A stretch of DNA of 64,000 nt from assembly GCF_003048595.2 (NCBI RefSeq), contig NZ_CP049270.1, forward strand, positions 806,001-870,000. Reading direction: 5' to 3'. The notes beneath the pieces are model-generated. The model worked only from the letters and a program-made list of their open reading frames with translations, was not told where the DNA came from and did not search any database. The position numbers and the translations under genes were made by a program. Shown piece by piece: positions 9,018 to 19,383 of the stretch (position 1 is its first letter; each line of letters opens with the position of its first letter). Source of the DNA: Campylobacter concisus (lineage in GTDB: Bacteria; Campylobacterota; Campylobacteria; Campylobacterales; Campylobacteraceae).

Positions 9018-10043
9018 ATGAGAAAATTTAACGTAGCTGTCGTTGGTGCTACTGGAGCGGTCGGCGAAGAGCTTTTTAGAGTGATGGAAGAGGTTGAGTT
9101 TCCAGTTGGAGAGCTTTTGCCGCTTGCTAGTGCAAAAAGTGCTGGTAGTGAGATCGAATTTAATGGTAAATATTACAAAGTAAAAGAGCTAACCGAAAAG
9201 GTTTTTAGCGAGCATGAGATAGATATTGCTTTTTTTAGTGCGGGCGGTTCAGTCTCAGAGAAATTTGCCAAATTTGCAGCTGATAGTGGTGCAGTAGTCA
9301 TCGATAACACCAGCCATTTTAGGATGGATAAAGATATCCCTCTTGTTGTGCCAGAGTGCAATCCAAGCGACATTGCTATGTGGAAAAACCGCGGCATCAT
9401 CGCAAATCCAAACTGCTCGACTATCCAAATGGTGCAAATTTTAAAACCATTAAACGACGCTTTTAGTATCAACAGAGTCGATGTTTCTACCTATCAAGCA
9501 GCAAGCGGTGCTGGCAAAGAGGGCATGGAAGAGCTTGTCGTTCAGATGCAAAAATTCTTTGAGTTTAAGCTTGATGAGTGCGAGCCAAAGGTATTTGCAC
9601 ACCGCCTAGCACTAAATGTGATCCCTCACATCGATGTTTTTTTGGATAACGACTACACAAAAGAAGAGATGAAAATGGTCAATGAAACGCAAAAAATTCT
9701 TCACAAAGATATCGAAGTTAGCGCTACCTGTGTGCGTGTGCCAGTGCTTAGAAGTCACTCAGAGGCGATCACTATCCACTTTGACAAAGATGTGAGCGCA
9801 GATGCAGCAAGAGAAATTTTAAGCAAAGCTCCAAGCGTCGTTGTAGTCGATAATCCGGCAAATAAAGAGTATCCGATGCCTATCATTTCAAGCGATACAA
9901 ATGAGACTTATGTCGGTAGGATCAGAGTTGATAATTACAGACCTAATGTGCTTCACCTTTGGTGCAGTGCCGATCAGATCCGCGTAGGGGCTGCGACAAA
10001 TGCCGTCAGGATCGCACAAAAGTGGATCGCGATGCAAGAGTAA
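9018..10043 (+). CDS. asd: aspartate-semialdehyde dehydrogenase
   Basis: NADPH-dependent conversion of beta-aspartyl phosphate to aspartate semialdehyde, the branch point to lysine/diaminopimelate, threonine and methionine. The 341 residues show the Rossmann motif VGATGAVGEE near 9-18, catalytic Cys133 in NPNCSTIQ and the HSEAITIHF active-site histidine near 256. Normal family length. A strong AAGGAG precedes the ATG. The gene follows flgR as in C. jejuni. Confidence 0.97.
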   Translation: MRKFNVAVVGATGAVGEELFRVMEEVEFPVGELLPLASAKSAGSEIEFNGKYYKVKELTEKVFSEHEIDIAFFSAGGSVSEKFAKFAADSGAVVIDNTSHFRMDKDIPLVVPECNPSDIAMWKNRGIIANPNCSTIQMVQILKPLNDAFSINRVDVSTYQAASGAGKEGMEELVVQMQKFFEFKLDECEPKVFAHRLALNVIPHIDVFLDNDYTKEEMKMVNETQKILHKDIEVSATCVRVPVLRSHSEAITIHFDKDVSADAAREILSKAPSVVVVDNPANKEYPMPIISSDTNETYVGRIRVDNYRPNVLHLWCSADQIRVGAATNAVRIAQKWIAMQE

Positions 10044-10059
10044 ATAAAAAGGATTTTTA

Positions 10060-10574
10060 TTGCGTAAGATATTTGAAAAAATTTTGCTTGCTAGCAACAG
10101 CTTTACACTTTTTCCAGTAGTTTTTGGACTTTTAGGTGCGATCGTACTTTTTATCATTGCAAGCTATGACGTCGGCAAGGTACTTTTAGAGGTTTATAAA
10201 TATTTTTTTGCTGCAGATTTTCACGTTGAAAATTTTCACTCAGAAGTCGTTGGCGAGATCGTTGGAGCGTTGGAGCGATCGATCTATACTTGATGGCGCT
10301 TGTTCTTTATATATTTAGCTTCGGAATTTACGAGCTTTTCATCTCAGAGATCACACAGCTAAAGCAGTCAAAGCAGAGCAAAGTCTTAGAGGTTCACTCT
10401 CTTGATGAGCTAAAAGACAAGCTTGGCAAAGTGATCGTCATGGTCTTAATCGTAAATTTCTTCCAAAGAGTGCTTCACGCAAACTTTACAACTCCGCTTG
10501 AGATGGCATACCTTGCGGCTTCTATCCTTGCACTTTGTCTTGGACTTTATTTCCTCCACAAGGGAGATCACTAA
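10060..10574 (+). pseudogene. YqhA/UPF0114-type membrane protein, frameshifted by 8-bp duplication
   Basis: Two adjacent fragments (10060-10293 and 10290-10574) are the halves of one YqhA-family inner-membrane protein of unknown function. The first half has SNSFTLFPVVFGLLGAIVLF as its first membrane segment. The second has LYLMALVLYIFSFGIYELF, a segment near 140-160 of the restored protein, and the ending LGLYFLHKG. The break is an exact tandem repeat of GTTGGAGC at 10261-10268 and 10269-10276. Removing one copy restores EIVGAIDLYLMALVL and a 168-residue protein, close to the usual length. The start is TTG 10060 with AAAAGGA upstream. The second half could still be made from ATG 10290 but would lack the first membrane segment. 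Confidence 0.85.
10261..10276 (+). repeat. 8-bp perfect tandem duplication inside the yqhA-type gene
   Basis: GTTGGAGC occurs twice head to tail. It is followed by a second small tandem repeat, GATC twice, at 10277-10284. The extra eight bases shift the reading frame and end the protein 17 bases further on (TGA at 10291). Confidence 0.95.
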
Positions 10575-10603
10575 AATTTTAAGCGTTTTTACGCTTAAAA
10601 TTT
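10574..10603 (+). terminator. hairpin terminator after the yqhA-type gene
   Basis: Perfect 12-bp stem (AAATTTTAAGCG at 10574-10585 and its complement at 10592-10603) with a 6-base loop, followed by a T-rich stretch. The A/T ends of the stem allow it to work in both directions. Confidence 0.75.
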
Positions 10604-10634
10604 CTTCTATATCTTTTCTTTAGCTATTTTTAGG

Positions 10635-10640
10635 TAATAT
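10635..10640 (+). promoter_or_regulatory. -10 box of hemE
   Basis: TAATAT in the gap before hemE; AAAGGAA at 10655-10661 is the ribosome site. Confidence 0.4.
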
Positions 10641-10666
10641 CCCTTTAAAAATTTAAAGGAAATTTA

Positions 10667-11689
10667 ATGATTTTTATAGACGCTTGTCTTAAAAAACCTA
10701 CCCCTTATACGCCTGTTTGGATGATGCGCCAAGCCGGTAGATATTTGCCAGAGTATATGCGAGTACGCGCGCAAGCAGGGGATTTTTTATCTCTTTGCAA
10801 AGACTACAAAAAGGCTAGCGAAGTTACGCTTCAACCAGTTGAAATTCTTGGCGTTGATGCGGCGATTTTATTTAGCGACATTCTCGTTGTGCCTCTTGAA
10901 ATGGGCATGGATCTACGTTTTGAAAAAGGCGAGGGACCAGTTTTTACAAAGCCCTTGCGTGATAAAGCCGCACTTGACGCGCTAAGTATCGAAAAATCGA
11001 CTAAAAATTTAGCATACGTCTATGACACGATCAAGCTCACAAGAGAAAATTTAGCCAAAGATAAGGCTCTCATTGGCTTTTGTGGCGCACCCTGGACGAT
11101 AGCTACATATATGATCGAGGGTGGTGGCAGTAAAACTTATGCGATCTGCAAAAAAATGCTCTATCAAAATCCAGAATTTTTACATCAAATTTTAGAAAAA
11201 GTGACGCAAGCACTCATCCTTTACGTCAAAGAGCAGATAAGAGCAGGCGTAAATGCCGTGCAAATTTTTGATAGCTGGGCGGCTGCGCTTGAAGAGCAGG
11301 CATATTTTGAGTTTGGATTTAACTACATTAATAAAATAGTTGATAGCGTTAAGGCTGAATTTCCAGAAATTCCGGTCATTGTTTTCCCAAAAGGAATAAG
11401 TGGCTATCTGGATAAAATTTCAGGTAAATTTGATGTTTTTGGCGTTGACTGGAGCACACCAATTGAGCTAGCAAAAGAAAAACTTAGCCCTAGATACGTC
11501 CTTCAAGGTAATATGGAGCCAACAAGGCTTTATAGCAAAAAAGCGATAGATGAAGGCGTGGATAAAATTTTAAGCACGATGAAAGGCACGCCACATATTT
11601 TCAACCTCGGTCATGGAATTTTGCCTGATGTGCCAGTTGAGAATGCAAAATATTTTATAAAACAGGTACAAACAAAAAGTGCAAGGTAA
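10667..11689 (+). CDS. hemE: uroporphyrinogen decarboxylase
   Basis: Decarboxylates the four acetate side chains of uroporphyrinogen III to give coproporphyrinogen III in haem synthesis. The 340 residues carry the N-terminal signature [15 protein letters not shown] near 17-31 (conserved arginine for substrate carboxylates), [13 protein letters not shown] near 137-149, and the late [13 protein letters not shown]. Family-typical length. It overlaps the next gene by 11 bases. Confidence 0.97.
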   Translation: MIFIDACLKKPTPYTPVWMMRQAGRYLPEYMRVRAQAGDFLSLCKDYKKASEVTLQPVEILGVDAAILFSDILVVPLEMGMDLRFEKGEGPVFTKPLRDKAALDALSIEKSTKNLAYVYDTIKLTRENLAKDKALIGFCGAPWTIATYMIEGGGSKTYAICKKMLYQNPEFLHQILEKVTQALILYVKEQIRAGVNAVQIFDSWAAALEEQAYFEFGFNYINKIVDSVKAEFPEIPVIVFPKGISGYLDKISGKFDVFGVDWSTPIELAKEKLSPRYVLQGNMEPTRLYSKKAIDEGVDKILSTMKGTPHIFNLGHGILPDVPVENAKYFIKQVQTKSAR

Positions 11690-12602
11690 TAAGCCTTGCA
11701 TCGTCTTTGGACCGATAAATTCTCGCCGTTTTGGCATGAGCCTAGGCATCGATCTAAGCCCAAATCAAAAATCATGTAATTTTGACTGTGTTTATTGTGA
11801 GCTAAGCGGTTCAAAGACTGTTGAAACAATAGAAAATCCGCCAAGCATTGATGAGATCATAAACGCTTTAAAAGAAGCATTAAAAACTCATCAAAACATC
11901 GATGTCATCACACTTACAGCAAATGGCGAACCAACTCTTTACCCGTACTTAAAAGAGCTGATAGCAAAAGTAAATGAGCTAAAAGGTAGTGCAAAAACAC
12001 TCATTCTAAGCAATGGCTCAGGTGTAAGAGATCAAAAAATTTGTGAAGCCTTGCAAGGGCTTGATATAGTGAAATTTAGCCTTGATAGCGCGGTGCAAAG
12101 CACTTTTAAAAAGATAGACCGCAATAAAAGTGGTATAGAAGTAAATGAACTTATAAAAGCAATGGCTAAATTTTGCAAGGAATTTAAAGGCGAACTTGTG
12201 CTTGAAATTTTGGTCGTGGCTGGATTTAACGACGAAGAAGAGGAATTTATAGCGCTCAATGCTGCGATAAATGAGATAGCTCCGCACCGAGTGGATATTT
12301 GCACGATAGATCGCCCACCAGCTTACAATGTAAAGGGTGTAGACGCCAAAAAACTAGAGGAGCTAGCCAAGCAGATAAGTGGCGTACCGGTTAATATAGC
12401 TAAAGCTCACAAAATAGAGCAAAAGTATAACTTTAGTGAGGATGAAATTCTAGAAATGCTAAGACGTCGTCCGCAAACTATCGCAAATGTTGAAGAAAAT
12501 TTTTCTGACTCTTCAAAGCAAACTCTAGCAAAATTCTTGCAAGATGATATGGTTTATCTAGCCGATGTTGCTGGAGTAAAATTTTATAAACTAAGAGCAT
12601 AA
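11679..12602 (+). CDS. radical SAM protein of unknown substrate
   Basis: 4Fe-4S radical SAM enzyme of 307 residues. The cluster motif is CNFDCVYC (CxxxCxxC, near 33-40) inside [30 protein letters not shown] follows as the SAM-binding GE motif. The C-terminal 70 residues ([24 protein letters not shown] and on) look like a small winged-helix-type add-on. The start is GTG 11679, inside the hemE end. I recall the same hemE-radical SAM neighbour pair in C. jejuni. The reaction is unknown; nothing else nearby belongs to haem synthesis. Confidence 0.85.
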   Translation: MQGNKPCIVFGPINSRRFGMSLGIDLSPNQKSCNFDCVYCELSGSKTVETIENPPSIDEIINALKEALKTHQNIDVITLTANGEPTLYPYLKELIAKVNELKGSAKTLILSNGSGVRDQKICEALQGLDIVKFSLDSAVQSTFKKIDRNKSGIEVNELIKAMAKFCKEFKGELVLEILVVAGFNDEEEEFIALNAAINEIAPHRVDICTIDRPPAYNVKGVDAKKLEELAKQISGVPVNIAKAHKIEQKYNFSEDEILEMLRRRPQTIANVEENFSDSSKQTLAKFLQDDMVYLADVAGVKFYKLRA

Positions 12603-13427
12603 ATGAAAAGAATCCTTACAATACAAGATATCTCGTGTGTTGGCAAATGTTCCCTTACTGTTGCACTTCCCATAATAAGTGCTCAAGGCATTGAGGCGTG
12701 CATATTGCCTACTGCGCTACTTTCGACTCACACTGGCTTTAAAAATTTCACATTTTGTGATCTGACTGATGAATTTGACGAGATAACACAAGTATGGCAC
12801 AAAGAAAATATCACATTTGATGGAATTTATACCGGATTTTTGGGTAGTTTTAGCCAGCTTGAGCTGATAGAGAAAATTTTTAATGAGTTTAATAGCTCTG
12901 CTCCGCTAATACTTGTAGATCCTTGCATGGGTGACAATGGCAAGCTTTATCACGGCTTTGATGAGAAATTTGTGGCAAAGATGAGGGAGCTTTGCACAAA
13001 GGCTCACGTCATCACGCCAAACATAACTGAGGCAAGTTTTATGTGCGAAAAGTCATTTTTAAGCGAGGGATACGGCGAGGATTACATTTTGGAGTTGCTT
13101 AAGGGCTTGGCTAGTTTTGGTGCGCGAAAGATCGTTTTAAAGGGCATTAGGTATAGGCAAAATGAGTGTGGCATCATAGCATATGACGCAAAGACGAAAG
13201 AAAAAGTGGAGTATTTCCATGAGTATTTGCCATTTCATGCAAGTGGCACTGGGGATATTTTCGCTTCAGTGCTTTTTGGCTCTTTGATAAATGGCGAAAG
13301 TATGCAAAATGCTATCAAAAAGGCAGCAAATTTTGTGCTTAGTAGCATTAAAATCACGCTAAAAGATAAGAACCGCACATGGTATGGTGTGCAGTTTGAA
13401 AAGGTACTTGGCACTCTTGCAAAATAG
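12603..13427 (+). CDS. pdxY: pyridoxal/pyridoxamine kinase, PdxY type
   Basis: ATP-dependent phosphorylation of pyridoxal-type vitamers in B6 salvage. Ribokinase-fold protein of 274 residues. It opens with ILTIQDISCVGKCSLTVALPIISAQGIEACILPTALLSTHTG, the family signature, and ends with the catalytic loop SGTGDIF near 214-220. It begins directly after the stop of the radical SAM gene. The PdxY/PdxK label cannot be separated further by eye. Confidence 0.85.
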   Translation: MKRILTIQDISCVGKCSLTVALPIISAQGIEACILPTALLSTHTGFKNFTFCDLTDEFDEITQVWHKENITFDGIYTGFLGSFSQLELIEKIFNEFNSSAPLILVDPCMGDNGKLYHGFDEKFVAKMRELCTKAHVITPNITEASFMCEKSFLSEGYGEDYILELLKGLASFGARKIVLKGIRYRQNECGIIAYDAKTKEKVEYFHEYLPFHASGTGDIFASVLFGSLINGESMQNAIKKAANFVLSSIKITLKDKNRTWYGVQFEKVLGTLAK

Positions 13428-13436
13428 GCGGGCAAA

Positions 13437-13796
13437 CTACTTATTTAAAATTTTTAATAACACAATGATATGGCAAAGATTTATATCTTTGCTAGCTGTT
13501 AGAAGTGCTATATCGCCATGCTCTTTTTCTAGTTTTTTTAGCATTTTAAAGCAAGATTGCGCTTTTTCATTATCAAGCTCGAGCTCAAATTTCTCACAAA
13601 ACTCATCAAATCTAGCTTCTCTATCTTCATGAAACCACTCTCTTAAAGTAGTGCTTGGTGTGATATCTTTTAACCAAAGAAAATTTGAAAATATCTCTTT
13701 TCTTATGCCTCTTGGATAGAGTCTATCAACAAAAGCCGCCCTCATATCCAAACTATCATCTTTGATAAAATCATAAATTCTATAAGCTTTAAACAT
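13437..13796 (-). CDS. DUF488 family protein
   Basis: Small cytoplasmic protein of 119 residues. The pattern VDRLYPRGI, then WLKDITPSTTLREWFHED, then RFDEFCEKFELEL and IALLTASKD is the DUF488 (YeaO-like) signature. The biochemical role is unknown. The reverse-strand gene is convergent with the pdxY-type gene, ten bases apart. No good AAGGA site lies close to ATG 13796, so the start is less certain than the frame. Confidence 0.8.
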   Translation of the reverse strand: MFKAYRIYDFIKDDSLDMRAAFVDRLYPRGIRKEIFSNFLWLKDITPSTTLREWFHEDREARFDEFCEKFELELDNEKAQSCFKMLKKLEKEHGDIALLTASKDINLCHIIVLLKILNK

Positions 13797-13984
13797 GTTG
13801 TGATTGTAATCCTATAACGTTTATAAATAAAAAAATATTCTTAGTTATCTTATATTTTTTATTCTTGTTTAAATTTTAAGGTTTGTAAAATTAAAGCTCA
13901 AATTTTTGATTGTGGCGATAAGAGTTAAACTAGGGCTAGAAAATAGTCCTAAAAAGAATAAATTTAAATTAAAGCTCGTTTTGA

Positions 13985-13990
13985 TAAAAT
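13985..13990 (+). promoter_or_regulatory. -10 box of prs
   Basis: TAAAAT about 33 bases before the prs ATG, with AAAGG at 14011-14015. The rest of the 13797-14023 gap is AT-rich and holds nothing else that I can identify. Confidence 0.45.
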
Positions 13991-14023
13991 CCCAACATAA
14001 AAATCACTAAAAAGGTTATCATT

Positions 14024-14950
14024 ATGAGAGGCTATAAAATTTTCTCAGGAACGGCTAATATTGAGCTTTCAAAGAAAATTTCGCAATATCTTTCACTTCC
14101 TCTTAGCGAGGCAAGTATAAAAAGATTTAGCGATGGAGAGATTAGCGTGCAAATCGGCGAGAGCGTGCGCGGAAAAGATGTTTTTGTCATTCAGCCAACA
14201 TGTGCACCGACAAATACAAATTTAATGGAGCTACTTATTTTAACTGACGCTTTAAAACGCAGTAGTGCAAGCTCTATAACAGCGATTGTGCCGTATTTTG
14301 GCTACGCTAGACAAGATAGAAAAGCAGCTCCTAGAGTGCCGATCACTGCAAAACTAGTGGCAAACATGATGCAAACAGCAGGTATTGATAGAGTCGTCAC
14401 TATGGATCTTCATGCAGGACAAATTCAAGGATTTTTTGATATTCCAGTTGATAACCTTTATGGAAGTATCATTTTTAATGACTACGTAAGAGCTAAAAAT
14501 TTACCAAATCCAATCGTTGCAAGTCCTGATGTAGGCGGCGTGGCTCGTGCTAGAGCCTTGGCTAAAAATCTAAATCTTGACATGGTTATCGTAGATAAGC
14601 GCCGCGAAAAAGCAAACGAGAGCGAAGTGATGAATATAATCGGCGACGTAAATGGTAAAGATGTGATTTTGGTTGATGATATGATCGATACAGCTGGTAC
14701 TATTGTAAAAGCAGCTGAAATTTTTAAAGAGCGTGGTGCAACTAGTGTTATGGCTTTTTGTACGCACCCAGTCCTTAGTGGACCAGCTTACGATAGGTTA
14801 AAACTAGGCTTTTTGGATGAGTTAGTTGTTACTGATACGATACCTTTAGCAGAGGAACTTCCTTGTATAAAAGTGCTAAGTGCGGCTTCATTGTTTGGCG
14901 AAGTGATACGCCGTGTATATCACAATGAAAGCGTAAATAGCTTATTTTAA
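14024..14950 (+). CDS. prs: ribose-phosphate pyrophosphokinase
   Basis: Makes PRPP from ribose 5-phosphate and ATP for nucleotide, histidine and NAD synthesis. The 308 residues contain the flexible-loop region [20 protein letters not shown] near 93-112 and the PRPP-binding loop [14 protein letters not shown] near 212-225. Normal class I length. It has its own promoter and ends in a strong hairpin terminator, so it is a single-gene unit. Confidence 0.97.
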   Translation: MRGYKIFSGTANIELSKKISQYLSLPLSEASIKRFSDGEISVQIGESVRGKDVFVIQPTCAPTNTNLMELLILTDALKRSSASSITAIVPYFGYARQDRKAAPRVPITAKLVANMMQTAGIDRVVTMDLHAGQIQGFFDIPVDNLYGSIIFNDYVRAKNLPNPIVASPDVGGVARARALAKNLNLDMVIVDKRREKANESEVMNIIGDVNGKDVILVDDMIDTAGTIVKAAEIFKERGATSVMAFCTHPVLSGPAYDRLKLGFLDELVVTDTIPLAEELPCIKVLSAASLFGEVIRRVYHNESVNSLF

Positions 14951-14956
14951 TTAATC

Positions 14957-14992
14957 TTGGCTTTTGCTTTGAGTGTTTCAGGCAAAAGCCAA
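14957..14992 (+). terminator. hairpin terminator between convergent prs and tilS
   Basis: Perfect 11-bp stem, TTGGCTTTTGC at 14957-14967 with its complement at 14982-14992, around a 14-base loop; T-rich sequence follows on the plus strand. Confidence 0.75.
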
Positions 14993-15007
14993 ATCTTTCA
15001 ATATTTA

Positions 15008-15988
15008 TTAGAATTTAATTTTTGATAAATCAAAATTTGTAGCAAAAAGATAGCCTCTATTTATAGCTGGAATTTTTAAAATTCTAGCCTTCTCTTTAAA
15101 AATTTTTGGCATTATGGCTTTGCAAAATGGAGTTACTAAAAGGTAAGTGTCTGCGTATCCGACAGCGATCTTGCCGCTTAGCACCACGCTTGTTTGCTTT
15201 GCTAAATTTGTGCTTAGCTCATCTTTTTGAGCTTTGCTTAGAAGCACGTTTAGCTCTTTTGCGACCATGTCGACGCCTCGTATCGCATTACTATCATTTT
15301 TTATGATAAAAATTTCATCACTTATTTTTGTGATATTTGGCATTAAAATTTGTCTATCGGCTTCTAAAAACTCAAAGCTTTTTTTTACGCCATTAAAATA
15401 ATTATCTAAAAATGGCTCACTAAAATTTAGCCTCATGAAGCTTCTTTTAAACTCACCTTTTAAATTTGTCTCATCGATAAAATAGTGTAAATTTCTCTCG
15501 TCAAGATAGCTTTGAAGCTCTTTTTTGCGTAAATTTAAAAGCGGCCTAACTAGCCAGAAGTGCTTTCTTTTTTCAAGCTCACTCATGCCAAAGAGCTCTT
15601 TTAGTCCAGCACCCTTACTAAGCTGCATCAAAAACCACTCAAATTTATCGTCAAACTGATGAGCTAGGATTAAATTTTCGTAGCCAAATTTTTGGCAAAT
15701 CTCTCCAAAAAACTCATATCTTACCTCGCGCGCGTTTTTTTCAAAATTTGACTTATCTAAAAAAACGCTTTTGGTATAAATTTTTTTACCAAATTTATCT
15801 GCGAGCTCTTTTGCGCTTTTTATCTCGTTTTTGCTTTGTTCTCGCACATTATAATCAACCATCGCTAGATCAAATTTGATCCCAGCTTCGTCTAAAATGT
15901 AAAAAAGAGCAGTGCTGTCTATACCGTGCGAGAAGGCAAGTAGGTTTGTACCAAGGCCCAGTCTTTCTCGCACATTTTTGCTTATCAT
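15008..15988 (-). CDS. tilS: tRNA(Ile)-lysidine synthetase
   Basis: ATP-dependent formation of lysidine at C34 of the AUA-reading isoleucine tRNA. PP-loop N-type ATPase of 326 residues. The P-loop reads SHGIDS at 20-25 where most relatives have SGG(V/I)DS, so the first glycine is His21. Supporting motifs are DYNVREQS near 45-52 and [16 protein letters not shown] near 106-121. It overlaps rimO by four bases in an ATGA-type junction. The C-terminal half is short, as is usual in Campylobacter. Confidence 0.92.
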   Translation of the reverse strand: MISKNVRERLGLGTNLLAFSHGIDSTALFYILDEAGIKFDLAMVDYNVREQSKNEIKSAKELADKFGKKIYTKSVFLDKSNFEKNAREVRYEFFGEICQKFGYENLILAHQFDDKFEWFLMQLSKGAGLKELFGMSELEKRKHFWLVRPLLNLRKKELQSYLDERNLHYFIDETNLKGEFKRSFMRLNFSEPFLDNYFNGVKKSFEFLEADRQILMPNITKISDEIFIIKNDSNAIRGVDMVAKELNVLLSKAQKDELSTNLAKQTSVVLSGKIAVGYADTYLLVTPFCKAIMPKIFKEKARILKIPAINRGYLFATNFDLSKIKF

Positions 15989-17295
15989 TTTACTTTTTTG
16001 ATGATTCGTGCGATTAGCTTTTGATCGACCGTGTCGCTTACTTCGCAGAGATAAAGCGAGCCGATCTCAAGCTCTTTGACATCGCTTTCATTGATCAAGA
16101 TCTCGCCGTCTATATCTTTGTCCCAGATATCTTTTTTGGCTGCGTAAAACATTTCGCCCTCACTACTGATGCCCTCAAGGGAGGCAAAAATTTCTTTGCC
16201 GATCTCTTTTTGTAGGCTTTCATTGATTGATTTTTTGGTTATCTTTTCTATTTTGGTTAGTCTTTTTGAGATGACCTTGGCTGGAACCTGCTCCATGTCA
16301 AAAGATGCAGTGTCCTCCTCTTTTGAGTAGGCAAAGGCTGAAATTCTATCAAATTTAAACTTTTCTAAAAATTCGCAAAGTTCCTCAAAATCCTCCTCGC
16401 TCTCTCCTGGATGGCCCACGATGACACCGGTTCGTAAGAATGAATTCTTGGCATTTCTCATTAAATTTAAAAGCTCTTTGATCTTTTTAGCGCCACTTCC
16501 ACGCTTCATTATCTTTAGCATGTCTTCGCTGATGTGTTGGATCGGCATGTCAAAGTAGTTGTGAAAGACAGATGAGGCGATGATACGTTCAATTAGCTCT
16601 TTACTGGTTGTGCTTGGGTAGAGGTAGAGTATCCTAGCACTTCTTACGCCCTTTATCTTTTCTATCTCGTCTATTAAATTTATTAGCCCATCGCTAATGC
16701 CGTGATCGCGCATATATGAGCTTGAGTCTTGAGATAAAAAGCTAAAGTCGTAGTAGCCTTTTTTGACTAAATTTTTAACCTCATTTACGATGTTTTCGAG
16801 CGAGCGTGATTTTAGCTTGCCTTTAAATGTCGGTATCGCGCAAAAACTGCATTTTTGGTTGCAGCCCTCTGAAATTTTGATGTAGGCATGGTAGTTTGAG
16901 CCAGTTATCACACGCTCTTCGTTTGCTTGCAGATATGTCTCTGGGCTAAATAAATTTTGCTTTTTTAGAATGATCTCATCAATCTTGTCATAGTCAGCCA
17001 CGCCGGTAAATAGATCAACCTCAGGCAGCTCCTTCATAAGCTCGTCTTTATAGCGTTGCATAAGACAGCCAGTCACCACGAGTAATGAGCCATTTTTACG
17101 AGCTTCGTGCATCTCAAGTATGGTTTGTATGCTCTCTTCTTTGGCGGATTTGATAAAGCCACAGGTATTTACGATGATAACATCGGCATCGCTGATATCG
17201 TCAGTGATATCGTAGTTTTGCAATCTGCCAAGCATTATTTCCGAATCAACTAAATTTTTGTTACAGCCAAGTGAAATTAAGTGAAGTTTTGGCAT
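15985..17295 (-). CDS. rimO: ribosomal protein S12 methylthiotransferase
   Basis: Radical SAM enzyme that methylthiolates the conserved aspartate of ribosomal protein S12. The 436 residues have three N-terminal auxiliary-cluster cysteines ([21 protein letters not shown]), the radical SAM motif [11 protein letters not shown] near 145-155, and a C-terminal TRAM-like region. The [12 protein letters not shown] opening and [11 protein letters not shown] separate RimO from MiaB. One of three MiaB-family enzymes in this window. Confidence 0.95.
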   Translation of the reverse strand: MPKLHLISLGCNKNLVDSEIMLGRLQNYDITDDISDADVIIVNTCGFIKSAKEESIQTILEMHEARKNGSLLVVTGCLMQRYKDELMKELPEVDLFTGVADYDKIDEIILKKQNLFSPETYLQANEERVITGSNYHAYIKISEGCNQKCSFCAIPTFKGKLKSRSLENIVNEVKNLVKKGYYDFSFLSQDSSSYMRDHGISDGLINLIDEIEKIKGVRSARILYLYPSTTSKELIERIIASSVFHNYFDMPIQHISEDMLKIMKRGSGAKKIKELLNLMRNAKNSFLRTGVIVGHPGESEEDFEELCEFLEKFKFDRISAFAYSKEEDTASFDMEQVPAKVISKRLTKIEKITKKSINESLQKEIGKEIFASLEGISSEGEMFYAAKKDIWDKDIDGEILINESDVKELEIGSLYLCEVSDTVDQKLIARIIKKVK

Positions 17296-17297
17296 TT

Positions 17298-18119
17298 TTA
17301 GATCCAGATGTTGTCTATTAGCCTAGTTTTACCAACGTAAGCTGCTACTAAAATGATGGTGTTATTTTTTTCTACTTTAGAAATTTCATTTAAATTTTTA
17401 TCTGTAATAGCAACATAATCAACCTTTAGTGGCTCTAGCACTTCAAGTATCTTTGTTTTGATCTCACTTGCATCTTCCTCGCCATTTTGGATCAAATTTT
17501 GTGCTTTATTTAGCGATCTTGAAAGCCTTAGCGCGTTGCACTTATCTTCGTCGCAGATATAGACGTTTCTGCTTGAAAGCGCTAAACCGTCTGGCTCTCT
17601 AACGATATCGCAGCCAACTAGCTCGATGTTTAGGAAAAATGTCTTTATCATATTTTGCACGATGATTAGTTGTTGCGTATCTTTTTTGCCCATATAGACG
17701 CTATTTGCACGAGTTAGTCGAAATAGCTTGTTTAGCACCCTTAAGACGCCATCAAAGTGTCCTGGTCTAGTTTTGCCCTCTAAAATGGTTGAAAATTTCT
17801 TTGGAGCGATAATTAGTGGTTCATCTTCAAAGTAAAGTTCATTAGCATCCGGAATAAAAATAGCACTAACGCCATTTTGCTCGCAAATTTTAATGTCATT
17901 TTGCTCGTTTCTTGGGTATTTATCTAGATCTTCACCTGGTAAAAATTGTGTTGGATTTACAAAAGTTGAAACGATACTTGTTTCGTTTTGGCTGACACAT
18001 TTTTTGATAAGGCTAACGTGTCCGTCATGAAGTGCACCCATGGTTGGTACGAAACCTATCTTTGCACTTGCGTTTGAGACGAAATTTTGAAGTTCTTTTA
18101 TAGTTCTTATGATTTGCAT
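17298..18119 (-). CDS. panC: pantothenate synthetase
   Basis: ATP-dependent joining of pantoate and beta-alanine to make pantothenate. The 273 residues show [14 protein letters not shown] near 25-38 with the nucleotide-binding Hx[11 protein letters not shown] near 53-61, [11 protein letters not shown] and MGKKDTQQL. Family-typical length. Only two bases separate it from rimO, so the panC-rimO-tilS genes probably form one minus-strand operon. Confidence 0.95.
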   Translation of the reverse strand: MQIIRTIKELQNFVSNASAKIGFVPTMGALHDGHVSLIKKCVSQNETSIVSTFVNPTQFLPGEDLDKYPRNEQNDIKICEQNGVSAIFIPDANELYFEDEPLIIAPKKFSTILEGKTRPGHFDGVLRVLNKLFRLTRANSVYMGKKDTQQLIIVQNMIKTFFLNIELVGCDIVREPDGLALSSRNVYICDEDKCNALRLSRSLNKAQNLIQNGEEDASEIKTKILEVLEPLKVDYVAITDKNLNEISKVEKNNTIILVAAYVGKTRLIDNIWI

Positions 18120-18209
18120 TTTGACTCTTTTTGTTTGAAATTTTAACTTGGCATTGTAACAAAAAAGGATTAAAAGGGCGTAAATTTAAAAATGTAAGCA
18201 ACTTTTGGT

Positions 18210-18215
18210 TAAAAT
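18210..18215 (+). promoter_or_regulatory. -10 box of prfB
   Basis: TAAAAT, 30 bases ahead of the TTG start of prfB; GGAG at 18230-18233 is the ribosome site. Confidence 0.4.
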
Positions 18216-18239
18216 CGGCAAAAATTTTTGGAGAAAAAC

Positions 18240-19340
18240 TTGGATAGTTACGAATACAACGAGCTTTTAAAGAAGCTACAAACAAAAGTTGAAAACATAG
18301 GCTCTATCGTAAAGCCTGAAGAGATCAAGGCTAGGCTAAAAGAGATCGAGGCCACTGAGCAAGACCCTGACTTTTGGCAAGATATCGCTAAAGCTGGGGC
18401 GCTAAATAAAGAAAAAACTAAAATTTCAAATATGCTTGCAAAATTTAACGACGCTAATCAGGCAGTAAGTGATGCAAAGGAGCTTTTTGAGCTAGCAAAT
18501 TCTGAAAATGATGAGGATACTATAAATTCTTTATTTGATGACGCTAAAAATTTAGATGAAAAGATAGTAAATCTTGAAATTTCTATGCTTTTAAGCGGTG
18601 AAGATGACGGCAAAAATGCGATCGTATCGATCCATCCTGGAGCTGGTGGCACTGAGAGCAACGACTGGGCGAGCATGCTTTATAGGATGTATCTTAGATT
18701 TTGTGAGAGAGAAGGTTTTAAGGTCGAGACTCTTGACTTTCAAGAGGGCGATGAGGCAGGGCTAAAAGACGTGAGCTTTATCGTAAAAGGCGAAAACGCT
18801 TATGGATATTTCAAAGCAGAAAATGGCATCCACAGGCTCGTTCGCACAAGCCCATTTGATAGCGCAGGACGCCGCCACACAAGCTTTTCTAGTGTCATGG
18901 TAAGCCCTGAAGTAGATGATGATATAGAGATCGAGATCGAAGAAAAAGATCTAAAGATAGATACTTATAGAGCAAGTGGTGCTGGTGGTCAGCATGTAAA
19001 TAAAACAGAATCAGCCATTCGTATCACGCACATACCAACAGGTATCGTCGTGCAGTGTCAAAACGACCGCAGTCAGCATAAAAACAGAGCCACAGCAATG
19101 AAGATGCTAAAGTCTCGCCTTTATGAGCTTGAGCTGATGAAACAACAAGAAGCTAGCAATAGCGTAGAAAAAAGCGAAATCGGCTGGGGGCACCAGATAA
19201 GATCGTATGTACTTTTCCCATATCAGCAGGTAAAAGACAACCGCAGCGGCGAGGCCTACTCACAAACTGATGCGATACTTGACGGAGATATCAAAAAGAT
19301 GATAGAAGGCGTTTTGATTGCTCAAAAGGCTGAGGCGTAA
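18240..19340 (+). CDS. prfB: peptide chain release factor 2
   Basis: Recognises UAA/UGA and triggers peptide release. The 366 residues have the RF2 codon-recognition motif SPF in [15 protein letters not shown] and the catalytic GGQ in [17 protein letters not shown]. The reading frame is continuous, so the programmed +1 frameshift of many prfB genes is absent. TTG 18240 (protein [10 protein letters not shown]...) is preferred over the TTG at 18228 because GGAG at 18230-18233 then sits at the right distance. It is divergent from panC. Confidence 0.95.
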   Translation: MDSYEYNELLKKLQTKVENIGSIVKPEEIKARLKEIEATEQDPDFWQDIAKAGALNKEKTKISNMLAKFNDANQAVSDAKELFELANSENDEDTINSLFDDAKNLDEKIVNLEISMLLSGEDDGKNAIVSIHPGAGGTESNDWASMLYRMYLRFCEREGFKVETLDFQEGDEAGLKDVSFIVKGENAYGYFKAENGIHRLVRTSPFDSAGRRHTSFSSVMVSPEVDDDIEIEIEEKDLKIDTYRASGAGGQHVNKTESAIRITHIPTGIVVQCQNDRSQHKNRATAMKMLKSRLYELELMKQQEASNSVEKSEIGWGHQIRSYVLFPYQQVKDNRSGEAYSQTDAILDGDIKKMIEGVLIAQKAEA

Positions 19341-19350
19341 TAAATTTATA

Positions 19351-19383
19351 AAAAGAGATGAGAGCTAAAATTTCATCTCTTTT
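19351..19383. terminator. bidirectional hairpin between prfB and a Sel1 lipoprotein gene
   Basis: Perfect 11-bp stem, AAAAGAGATGA at 19351-19361 and its complement at 19373-19383; A/T ends on both sides suit termination from either strand. It overlaps the end of the minus-strand gene. Confidence 0.7.

Noticed and set aside
13384-13632. 82-residue plus-strand frame after the pdxY-type gene
   Set aside because: Antisense to the DUF488 gene, whose motifs are clear.
18240-18330. Programmed frameshift site in prfB
   Set aside because: The frame is continuous, with no early UGA.
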